Part shown: one piece after another, positions 25,823 to 33,359 of the stretch
Numbering within the stretch: the stretch's first letter is position 1
How the letters are laid out: each line of letters opens with the position of its first letter
Origin: Bradyrhizobium centrolobii
Lineage (GTDB): Bacteria > Pseudomonadota > Alphaproteobacteria > Rhizobiales > Xanthobacteraceae
DNA: 64,000 nt
Direction: 5' to 3'
Assembly: GCF_001641635.1 (NCBI RefSeq)
Contig: NZ_LUUB01000078.1
Span: 118,138 to 182,137 of the forward strand
Program-made: the position numbers and the translations under genes
Notes under the pieces: generated by a model
What the model was told of the DNA's origin: nothing
The model's database searches: none
What the model saw: only the letters and a program-made list of their open reading frames with translations

Positions 25823-25962
25823 GTCATTCCGGGGCGCGACGAAGTCGCGAGCCCGGAATCCATCGCGCAGCAACACAAGCGGCGAAATGGATTCCGGGCT
25901 CGCGCGGAGCCTGTCATCGGGCCGCGCTTCGCGCGGACCCGTTGGCGCGCCCCGGAATGACG
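25823..25962. repeat. Family A paired inverted repeat with expanded right arm
   Basis: Left arm GTCATTCCGGGGCGCGAC to GGAATCCAT; right arm ATGGATTCCGGGCTCGCG, an extra internal hairpin near 25905-25945, then GCGCGCCCCGGAATGACG. The 391-nt gap 25810-26200 contains three repeats of three families and no gene. Confidence 0.85.
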
Positions 25963-25987
25963 AAGGGACAACCGTGTCGCGACAGCG

Positions 25988-26077
25988 CGTAGCCCGGATG
26001 GAGCGCAGCGTAATCCGGGAAAGTGTCTCCGTCGCAGGCAGTCGCCCCGGATTTCGCTTCGCTCCATCCGGGCTACG
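25988..26077. repeat. Family E inverted repeat (CGTAGCCCGGATGGAGCG)
   Basis: CGTAGCCCGGATGGAGCGCA at the left is answered by GCTCCATCCGGGCTACG at the right; inner arms are AATCCGGG and CCCCGGATT. Confidence 0.8.
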
Positions 26078-26095
26078 AAGCTGACGTCGGAGCAC

Positions 26096-26183
26096 CGTCA
26101 TTGCGAGCGAAGCGAAGCAATCCAGAAATGTATCCGCGGAAACGCTCTGGATTGCTTCGTCGCAAGGGCTCCTCGCAATGACG
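26096..26183. repeat. Family B palindromic repeat, variant
   Basis: Left arm CGTCATTGCGAGCGAAGC to AATCCAGA; right arm TCTGGATTGCTTCGTCGC carries an insertion (AAGGGCTCC) before TCGCAATGACG. Loop about 19 nt. It precedes the 3' end of the cupin gene. Confidence 0.85.
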
Positions 26184-26200
26184 GTGGAGAGAGCGCGCGC

Positions 26201-26779
26201 CTACGCCTTCAACTCCACCGTCTTGAACGCCGCCGGCAGGATCACCTCCAGCAGTTCGACGTCATCCGAATAATCCAGGATCATGTGCTTGATCTTCGGC
26301 GGCTGGGTCCAGGCGCTGCCTTGCGTCATCATCGTCTCGCCCTGCCCCTCCATGTAGGTCTTCACCCAGCCTTTGAGCACATAGACCATCTGGAATTCGA
26401 CGTCGTGATAGTGAAGCTTTGAGACCTCGTCCGGATTGCACGGCGGCAGCAGGCGGATGACATGCGCCTGCGCCAGGCCGTGGGTCGCGGCGGAAATGCC
26501 GAGGTCGCGATACTTGGCATAGGCGCGCAGGCCGTCCGTCCGGAAATCCTCTTCGCGGTGATGGCTGACGGCGATGCGCTGCTTCGGTCGCGCAGGTTTC
26601 CGGGCGGACGACTTGCTGACGGACGACTTGCTGACGGAGGATTTGGCCGGTGTCGTCCGCGCCTTCGCCTTCACCGCCTTGCGCGCCGAGGACCGCGCCG
26701 CGGCCTTGCTGCCGCTCCACTTCTTCCTCACCGCGGACTGCGCCGCGCTGCGTGATGTCGGCTTCTTGGACTTGGCCAT
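26201..26779 (-). CDS. Cupin-domain protein with Lys/Ala/Ser-rich histone-H1-like N-terminal tail
   Basis: A 192-residue protein in two parts. Residues 1-70 are extremely basic and low-complexity (KSKKPTSRSAAQSAVRKKW, then repeated KSSVSKSSVSKSS), resembling histone-H1-like or AlgP-type DNA-binding tails. Residues 75-190 form a cupin: KLHYHDVEFQMVYVLKGWV gives the H-x-H-x(n)-E-like metal motif and GSAWTQPPKIKHMI the second motif with a histidine. The core looks like a small single-domain cupin of unknown ligand. The SKSSV repeat is a 15-nt tandem duplication in the DNA, so tail length may vary between strains. The gene is flanked by repeats and apparently monocistronic. Confidence 0.82.
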   Translation of the reverse strand: MAKSKKPTSRSAAQSAVRKKWSGSKAAARSSARKAVKAKARTTPAKSSVSKSSVSKSSARKPARPKQRIAVSHHREEDFRTDGLRAYAKYRDLGISAATHGLAQAHVIRLLPPCNPDEVSKLHYHDVEFQMVYVLKGWVKTYMEGQGETMMTQGSAWTQPPKIKHMILDYSDDVELLEVILPAAFKTVELKA

Positions 26780-26831
26780 GGCTGCCTCCCGTTGTTGTTA
26801 TGGAGAAAGAGGCTAGCACAGAAATGGGAAT

Positions 26832-26957
26832 CGTAGGGTGGGTTAGCCGGCAACGTCCGCCGCAGCTCCACGAGCGAAGGCGGAAGGCGTAACCCACCAC
26901 TTCTGTCGACGCGGCGAACAAAGAGGTGGGTTACGCTTCGCTAACCCACCCTATACG
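26832..26957. repeat. Family C inverted repeat (CGTAGGGTGGGTTAGC)
   Basis: CGTAGGGTGGGTTAGCCGG on the left and GCTAACCCACCCTATACG on the right, with an internal GGCGTAACCCACC and GGTGGGTTACGC pair. It fills the gap upstream of the cupin gene and downstream of usg. Confidence 0.8.
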
Positions 26958-26975
26958 AGATCTGACGTTGGGCCT

Positions 26976-27263
26976 TCAGTTCAGCCTGAACACGCCATCC
27001 ACGGCGCGCAGCTCGGCGGGCTTGATCAGCTTGGAGTGCGCCACCGTCACCGAGAACAGGGGACCGTCGAGCTTCTCCTCCCAGAACGCCAGGAAGTCGG
27101 TCAGCGCCGGGAATTTCGGGAAGACATCGTAGTTCTGCCAGATATAGGTCTGGAGCAGCGAGGGGTGATCCGGCATCCGGTAGAGAATTTGCGCCGTCGT
27201 CAGGCCGTAGCCCAGCATCTGTTTCCGGAAGTCCTCGGAAACGCCCCCAACCCGTATGCCCAT
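26976..27263 (-). CDS. usg: Usg family protein
   Basis: A 95-residue soluble protein. LGYGLTTAQILYRMPDHPSL and LDGPLFSVTVAHSKLIKPAE are the conserved blocks of the alphaproteobacterial Usg family, whose function is unknown. The start is ATG 27263, because AAAGGAGGTTGGC directly upstream is a near-perfect ribosome site; the ten extra in-frame codons would bury that site. It is divergent from groESL with about 380 nt between them. A hairpin at 27298-27330 lies in its 5' leader region. Confidence 0.8.
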   Translation of the reverse strand: MGIRVGGVSEDFRKQMLGYGLTTAQILYRMPDHPSLLQTYIWQNYDVFPKFPALTDFLAFWEEKLDGPLFSVTVAHSKLIKPAELRAVDGVFRLN

Positions 27264-27297
27264 GCCAACCTCCTTTGCAGGAGCGCTTAACATTCAG

Positions 27298-27330
27298 GGG
27301 TGGCTTGATCCGTGCCCCGGGAAGCCACCC
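27298..27330. promoter_or_regulatory. Perfect 9-bp hairpin in the usg leader
   Basis: GGGTGGCTT (27298-27306) pairs with AAGCCACCC (27322-27330) across a 15-nt loop. It lies 35 nt upstream of the usg start codon. It may be a leader structure of usg or an old terminator; no U-tract follows on either strand. The rest of 27331-27531 shows nothing I can name. Confidence 0.4.
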
Positions 27331-27531
27331 GGTGGAGATGCGCTCACATGAGAGAAATGTGACGCAAACCGACAATTCATCTCAAGCCCAAAAGTTTAAC
27401 AAGCTGTTGAAATTCAATGCGTTAGCAGCAGATGCGGGCCCGTGCTAATACCGGGGCGGACAGGCGGTTAACGATGGTAAAGGGAATCTGGCAGAGCGCG
27501 CTTTCGAGTGCTGATTTTTCTGCTAGAAGCC

Positions 27532-27560
27532 CTTGCCCCCGCAAAATTCCTGTCCTATTT
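27532..27560 (+). promoter_or_regulatory. Vegetative-type promoter of groESL
   Basis: CTTGCC (27532-27537), a 17-bp spacer and CTATTT (27555-27560) resemble the alphaproteobacterial sigma-70 pattern CTTGAC-N17-CTATAT. Transcription would start near 27567, just ahead of the CIRCE element, the usual arrangement for HrcA control. Confidence 0.6.
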
Positions 27561-27574
27561 CAGCCTCGCTCGTG

Positions 27575-27601
27575 CTAGCACTCGCGGGCAACGATTGCTA
27601 A
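27575..27601 (+). promoter_or_regulatory. CIRCE element (HrcA operator)
   Basis: CTAGCACTC, nine bases, GATTGCTAA: matches the CIRCE consensus TTAGCACTC-N9-GAGTGCTAA with one mismatch per arm and exact spacing. It lies 44 nt before groES. HrcA binding here represses groESL until heat stress; bradyrhizobia carry several groESL operons, of which a subset is CIRCE-controlled. Confidence 0.88.
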
Positions 27602-27645
27602 CAAGCTAAAAATCCTCAACTCGTGCAACTGCTTAGGAGGACTGC

Positions 27646-27960
27646 ATGAAATTCCGTCCGCTTCACGACCGCGTCGTGGTCAAGCGCATCGACGCAGAAG
27701 AGAAGACCGCTGGCGGCATCATCATTCCCGACACTGCCAAGGAAAAGCCCTCCCAGGGCGAAGTCGTCGCTGTTGGCCCCGGTGGCCGCGATGAATCCGG
27801 CAAGCTGATCCCGATCGACCTGAAGGTCGGCGACCGCGTGCTGTTCGGCAAGTGGTCCGGCACCGAAGTCAAGATCGACGGCCAGGACCTGCTGATCATG
27901 AAGGAGAGCGACGTGATGGGCGTTCTCGAGGTCAGCGATTCCAAGAAGAAGGCGGCCTAA
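27646..27960 (+). CDS. groES: Co-chaperonin GroES (Hsp10)
   Basis: A 104-residue GroES. MKFRPLHDRVVVKRIDAEEKTAGGIIIPD is the standard opening and contains the mobile loop that docks onto GroEL (about 17-34). The conserved VGDRVLFGKWSGTEVKIDGQDLLIMKESDVMGVLE block ends the beta-barrel. It caps the GroEL ring during ATP-driven folding in the cytoplasm. TAGGAGGAC is a strong ribosome site 4-12 nt before the ATG. groEL follows after 45 nt. Confidence 0.98.
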   Translation: MKFRPLHDRVVVKRIDAEEKTAGGIIIPDTAKEKPSQGEVVAVGPGGRDESGKLIPIDLKVGDRVLFGKWSGTEVKIDGQDLLIMKESDVMGVLEVSDSKKKAA

Positions 27961-28005
27961 CAGCCCCCTCTCCCACCCAAGCCAACATCTCAAGGAAAAA
28001 TCCAG

Positions 28006-29646
<1,641 letters not shown>

Positions 29647-29677
29647 TCCAGCCGTTCTGGCGAAACCAAGAAATGCG

Positions 29678-29710
29678 AAACCCCGGCAGCAATGCCGGGG
29701 TTTTTGTTTT
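29678..29710 (+). terminator. Rho-independent terminator of groESL
   Basis: AAACCCCGGCA, a short AGC loop and ATGCCGGGGTTT followed by TTGTTTTT make a strong GC stem with a U-tract, about 32 nt after the groEL stop. Confidence 0.92.
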
Positions 29711-29741
29711 TGGCTGAACACGCAGAGGTGGTAGCCTCCCT

Positions 29742-30137
29742 GTCATTCCGGGGCGGCGCGCAGCGCCGAGCCCGGAATCCATTTCACCGCACGCGCATGG
29801 CCTACTACGTCTACCTCCTCGCCAGCAAAAAATACGGCACGCTCTATCTCGGCGTGACGAACGATATCGTCCGCCGCATCCACGAGCATAAGAGCAAAGC
29901 TGTTGCTGGTTTCAGCAAGCGATACGCAGTCGACAGGCTGGTATGGTTCGAGATCTACGACGATCCCGTCACCGCCATCGAACGTGAGAAGGAATTGAAG
30001 AAGTGGCGGAGGGAATGGAAGATCCGGCTCATTGAAGAACGGAATCCACAGTGGATCGACCTGTATGCGCAAATTGCGAGCTGAGCTTGTGGATCAATGG
30101 ATTCCGGGCTCGGCGCTTCGCGCCGCCCCGGAATGAC
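29742..30137 (+). mobile_element. 396-bp element: GIY-YIG nuclease gene between 41-bp terminal inverted repeats (family A arms)
   Basis: Left end 29742-29782 and right end 30097-30137 are reverse complements over 41 nt with a single mismatch (the base after GGGGCGGCGCG). Each end begins GTCATTCCGGGGC outward-in and closes at GGAATCCAT. These are the same arms that build the short family-A repeats elsewhere in the window, where only about 23 nt separate them; here 314 nt separate them and encode one GIY-YIG protein. After the left arm the sequence starts TTCACC, as in the centres of at least two short copies. I infer a full-length, possibly self-mobilising element and short internally deleted derivatives. 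No target-site duplication is obvious. Confidence 0.7.
29797..30084 (+). CDS. GIY-YIG nuclease family protein
   Basis: A 95-residue single-domain nuclease of the UvrC/Slx1-like fold (UPF0213-type). YYVYLLAS supplies the GIY strand, TLYLGVTNDIVRRIHEHK the YIG motif and catalytic arginine, and AIEREKELKKWRREWKIRLIE the metal-binding glutamate helix, so the active site looks intact. It ends NPQWIDLYAQIAS, the common C-terminus of this subfamily. ATG 29797 is chosen since all motifs follow; an in-frame extension reads through the repeat arm. It sits only 14 nt inside the left and 12 nt inside the right terminal repeat. Host repair versus mobility function is not proven. Confidence 0.9.
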   Translation: MAYYVYLLASKKYGTLYLGVTNDIVRRIHEHKSKAVAGFSKRYAVDRLVWFEIYDDPVTAIEREKELKKWRREWKIRLIEERNPQWIDLYAQIAS

Positions 30138-30156
30138 GGGATGAAACAGTTCCGCC

Positions 30157-30903
30157 TCACTGCACCTTCCCGATCCGCCCACCACGCGGCTCGCCGTTCG
30201 GCACGACCGACCAGAAGATCCGCGTCACCCGGCCGACGAGATTGTCCATCGGCACAAAGCCCATCGCCGTCATCACGCGGCTGTCGGTTGAGTTGTCGCG
30301 GTTGTCGCCGAGCACGAAGAGATGGCCTGGCGGCACCGTGTAGACGTCGGTGTTGTCGTAGAAGCCGTTGTCGATGCAGTCATAGGTCTCGTAACTCACC
30401 CCGTTCGGCAGCACCTCGCGCCAGCGCTTGATCTTCGCGCCGGGTTCGAGTCCGCAGGCGACGCCACCGAGCGTGTCCATGCGAGGAAGGCGGGTTACCG
30501 GCTTGCCGTTGAGAATGAGCTCTCCCTGACGCATCTGGATGCGGTCGCCGGGCAGCCCGACCACACGCTTGATGTAGTCGACCGACGTGTCTTTCGGCGA
30601 GCGAAACACAACGACGTCGCCGTACTCGGGCTCGGCGGCAAAGACGCGGCCCGACAGCCAGGACGGCGCGAAGGGAAAAGAATAGCGGCCGTAGCCGTAG
30701 GCATATTTTGCAGCGAACACATAATCGCCGACGACCAGCGTCGGAGCCATCGAACTGGAAGGTATGTTGAACGGCTGGAACAGGAAGAAGCGAACGAGGA
30801 ACGGCGGCGACCACAACACCGGGATCAGCAGGATCAGGATGACGATCGCCTTCCATTCCCTGGACTGCGCCGACGGCCGGATGGTTTCCTGAAGAGTGGT
30901 CAT
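30157..30903 (-). CDS. lepB: Signal peptidase I
   Basis: A 248-residue type I signal peptidase. One N-terminal membrane helix (about 18-44) leads into FNIPSSSMAPTL with catalytic Ser51, then DTSVDYIKRVVGLPGDRI with catalytic Lys112, and GHLFVLGDNRDNSTDSR (box E). It cleaves signal peptides on the periplasmic side of the inner membrane. The ATG 30903 start gives a short cytoplasmic tail before the helix; an in-frame upstream extension of 15 codons is not convincing. It is not next to rnc or era as in many alphaproteobacteria, so it may be an additional copy. Confidence 0.93.
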   Translation of the reverse strand: MTTLQETIRPSAQSREWKAIVILILLIPVLWSPPFLVRFFLFQPFNIPSSSMAPTLVVGDYVFAAKYAYGYGRYSFPFAPSWLSGRVFAAEPEYGDVVVFRSPKDTSVDYIKRVVGLPGDRIQMRQGELILNGKPVTRLPRMDTLGGVACGLEPGAKIKRWREVLPNGVSYETYDCIDNGFYDNTDVYTVPPGHLFVLGDNRDNSTDSRVMTAMGFVPMDNLVGRVTRIFWSVVPNGEPRGGRIGKVQ

Positions 30904-31050
30904 GCGCCTGCCCTGATCAAGACTGTGGTCGTCGCGACGATTACGCAACCTAGGGGCGCGCGCAATCCTTGCAATCCCCGAACTTGGTCGCGCAGCGTCC
31001 GGACTGCGTTCAACGCGGGAGCACTTGGCGACGTCTGCACCTGTCGGCAG

Positions 31051-31896
31051 TCAACGGCGCGCGAGATCCCTGAAGCAGAGGCGCAGCCAGTCGATGGTCA
31101 GGCGCGTCGCCGGATCGCGCCTGAGATGGATCTGCACCAGCAGCCAGACGTCGCGCCGCTTGTCAAGCAGCGTCGCTCGCAGGCTGCGATCGACCAGCAG
31201 CGCGGCGCAGTTATGCTCCGGCAAAACACCGATGGCGCGATGCGACCTGATCAGCGTCTGGATGACGCGGACATTGTCGGTGATGCAGCGCGCGGCGCTC
31301 AGGCGCCTTGCGCGCAGGAACTGCGACTCCGGGATCGCGGCGAGCTCGTCGGGATAGGCGCAGACGACCGGCGCGGCATCGACGGTCTCGGCCGGCTCGA
31401 AGAAATACAGCCGCACCTCGGCAAGCTTCGAGATCATGAAGTCGCCCTTCTCCGGCTTGCGCAGCCGTATGGCGAGATCGGCCTGCCAGCGCGAGAACTT
31501 GACGTTCTCGCTCGACGTCAGGAATTGCAGCGTCAGGCCCGGATTGTCGCGCAGGAACTGCTCGGCGCGCGGCGCGAGCAGCTCCTCCGCGACCGAATTG
31601 GTGGAGGCGATACGCAGCCGCCCGACCGGACCTGGCTGGCTTTCCCTGATGCGACCGATCTCGGCGACATGTCCGGCAATCGCACCGACGTGCTCGAGCA
31701 CCTTCTCGCAGTGTCGAGTCGGCCGGCGCACGCCGTCCACGGCCTCGAACAGGGGGACGCCAAGGTCGCGCTGGATGCGGCCGAGACGCCGCCCGACCGT
31801 CGTCTCGTCAATGCGCAGCCGCGCGCTCGCACCGGCGTAGGTGCCCTCGTCCCGAACAGCCGCGATGATGCGCAGATCATCCCAGTTCATCCGCAT
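31051..31896 (-). CDS. LysR family transcriptional regulator
   Basis: A 281-residue LysR-type regulator. The winged helix-turn-helix spans about residues 3-60 (NWDDLRIIAAVRDEGTYAGASARL, then TTVGRRLGRIQRDLGVPLFE), followed by the effector domain from about 90. GRLRIASTNSVAEELLAPRAEQFL is the start of the periplasmic-binding-protein-like fold. Either ATG 31896 or 31890 could be used. It is divergent from the isochorismatase/GST pair and probably controls it; CTGCA-rich inverted repeats lie between. Confidence 0.9.
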   Translation of the reverse strand: MRMNWDDLRIIAAVRDEGTYAGASARLRIDETTVGRRLGRIQRDLGVPLFEAVDGVRRPTRHCEKVLEHVGAIAGHVAEIGRIRESQPGPVGRLRIASTNSVAEELLAPRAEQFLRDNPGLTLQFLTSSENVKFSRWQADLAIRLRKPEKGDFMISKLAEVRLYFFEPAETVDAAPVVCAYPDELAAIPESQFLRARRLSAARCITDNVRVIQTLIRSHRAIGVLPEHNCAALLVDRSLRATLLDKRRDVWLLVQIHLRRDPATRLTIDWLRLCFRDLARR

Positions 31897-31920
31897 CGAT
31901 TAGCACGCCGCCAGCCCGGC

Positions 31921-31947
31921 CTGCAAATCTGCAGCCATCTGCTGCAG
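31921..31947. promoter_or_regulatory. Candidate LysR operator between divergent genes
   Basis: CTGCAAATCTGCAG (arms CTGCA and TGCAG) is followed six bases later by GCTGCAG. Repeated CTGCA half-sites in a 119-nt divergent promoter region next to a lysR gene are the usual layout for autoregulation and target activation. Confidence 0.4.
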
Positions 31948-32015
31948 AAGTCCTGCACGATCGCGGGCCCGAGCCGCGCTAGGCTGCTCGGGTCCCGCTT
32001 CCTGGAAAGGCCCTC

Positions 32016-32609
32016 ATGACCGCCCCAAAGACCCTGCTTGAACTCGCCGGCGCCGATCTGAACCTGCCCAGGCTCGGCGACTCCTGTCTCGTCCTGATCG
32101 ACGTCCAGAACGAATACCGCGCCGGCCCGCTCGCATTGCCGGATGCGGAGAGCGCGATCGCCTCTGCCGCCCGCCTGCTTGCACGCGCGCGCCAGAGCGG
32201 CGCTGCAATCTTCCACATCGCGCACAAGGGCCGCGCCGGCGGCCTGTTCGACCGCGAGGCCGAGCGCGGAGCGATCGTTACGAACCTGACGCCGCTTGCG
32301 ACCGAACAGGTCGTCGAGAAGGCGCTGCCGAACGCCTTTGCCGGCACCGACCTGCAAGCCCGGCTCGCGGAGACCGGACGCAAGAACATCGTGCTGGCGG
32401 GGTTCATGACCCACATGTGCGTGAGCTCGACCGCGCGCGCCGCGTTGGACCTCGGTCTTCGCACCACGATCGCGGCCGATGCCTGCGCCACCCGCGATCT
32501 GCCCGACGGCCGCGGCGGCACGCTGGACGCCCGGACGATCCACGAGGTCGCGCTGGCCGAGCTGTCGGATCGCTTCGCGATCATCGCACGCGGCGATGCG
32601 CTGAAGTGA
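32016..32609 (+). CDS. Cysteine hydrolase, isochorismatase family
   Basis: A 197-residue isochorismatase-fold hydrolase. The Asp-Lys-Cys triad is visible: Asp29 in VLIDVQNEY, Lys in VVEKALPNAF and Cys in GFMTHMCVSSTAR with its characteristic cis-peptide region. Such enzymes hydrolyse amides (nicotinamidase, biuret, N-carbamoyl compounds) or vinyl ethers. There is no substrate-specific signature I can name. The stop is 11 nt before the GST start, so both belong to one transcript, likely under the divergent LysR. Confidence 0.92.
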   Translation: MTAPKTLLELAGADLNLPRLGDSCLVLIDVQNEYRAGPLALPDAESAIASAARLLARARQSGAAIFHIAHKGRAGGLFDREAERGAIVTNLTPLATEQVVEKALPNAFAGTDLQARLAETGRKNIVLAGFMTHMCVSSTARAALDLGLRTTIAADACATRDLPDGRGGTLDARTIHEVALAELSDRFAIIARGDALK

Positions 32610-32620
32610 CGGAGCGCGCG

Positions 32621-33250
32621 ATGCTGCAGCTCTATTTCTTTCCGATGGCTTGCTCGCTCGCCAGCCGTATCGCGCTGACGGAAGCCGGCATCGAGGCGCG
32701 CTATCACCTCGCCCATATCTGGACCAAGAAGGTCGTGGACGACGGCAGCGATTTCCGAAGCGTTTCGCCGAAAGGCGCCGTTCCGGTCCTGATCCTGGAG
32801 AATGGCGAACGGCTGACCGAGAGCGCGGCGGTGCTGCAATATATCGCCGATTTGAAGCCTGAGCTCGGCCTTGCGCCGCGGCCCGGCGATCCGGATCGCT
32901 ATCGCCTGCAGGAGTGGCTAAGCTTCATCGGCGCCGAGATCCACAAGGCGTTCCTGTTTCCGACCTTCTGGTACAAGGACGACGCGTCGCTCGCCAAGCC
33001 GCGCGCGAGAATCGGACAGACACTGTCGGTGCCTGCCACGCATCTCGCCGACCGCGAATTCCTCGTCGGCGACCGGTTCACCGTGGCGGATGCGCATCTC
33101 ACCTGGGCCTTGCTGCTGCTCCGTCCCGCAGGCGTCGACATTGCGCAATGGCCGTCGTTGTCAGCCTATCTCGAACGCATGCAGGCGCGGCCTGCCGTGA
33201 GGGAAGCGATCGCAACCGAGATGGCGCTGCGCAAGACGGTCACGGCCTAA
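32621..33250 (+). CDS. Glutathione S-transferase family protein
   Basis: A 209-residue GST. The thioredoxin-like N-domain (LQLYFFPMACSLASRIALTE, about 2-21) has a Cys-Ser in the position used by beta-class GSTs, followed by GAVPVLILENGERLTESAAVLQYIAD with the conserved cis-Pro and glutathione-binding ES. The helical C-domain ends SAYLERMQARPAVREAI, typical of the family. GGAG lies 6 nt before ATG 32621; a GTG at 32606 overlapping the previous stop is an alternative start. It conjugates or reduces electrophiles; link to the upstream hydrolase is not known. Confidence 0.9.
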   Translation: MLQLYFFPMACSLASRIALTEAGIEARYHLAHIWTKKVVDDGSDFRSVSPKGAVPVLILENGERLTESAAVLQYIADLKPELGLAPRPGDPDRYRLQEWLSFIGAEIHKAFLFPTFWYKDDASLAKPRARIGQTLSVPATHLADREFLVGDRFTVADAHLTWALLLLRPAGVDIAQWPSLSAYLERMQARPAVREAIATEMALRKTVTA

Positions 33251-33349
33251 AGCGCAATGAGATTGGGATGAATCGTCATTGCGCTTTAAGGTTATTGTTT
33301 GAGCATGATCTATTCGGAAAACCGCTGCACACTTTTCCGGATCATGCTC
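33249..33349. terminator. Two hairpins between convergent genes (bidirectional terminator/repeat)
   Basis: AAAGCGCAATGA (33249-33260) pairs with TCATTGCGCTTT (33276-33287). A second stem pairs GAGCATGATC (33301-33310) with GATCATGCTC (33340-33349), with an inner CGGAAAA/TTTTCCG pair. The second hairpin is of a kind I know to recur in bradyrhizobial intergenic regions. They separate GST and the convergent envelope gene. Confidence 0.65.
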
Positions 33350-33359
33350 CAAGCGCGGA

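Noticed and set aside
29692..29796. Upstream extension of the GIY-YIG gene
   Set aside because: It reads through the groEL terminator tail and the repeat arm; all nuclease motifs follow ATG 29797.
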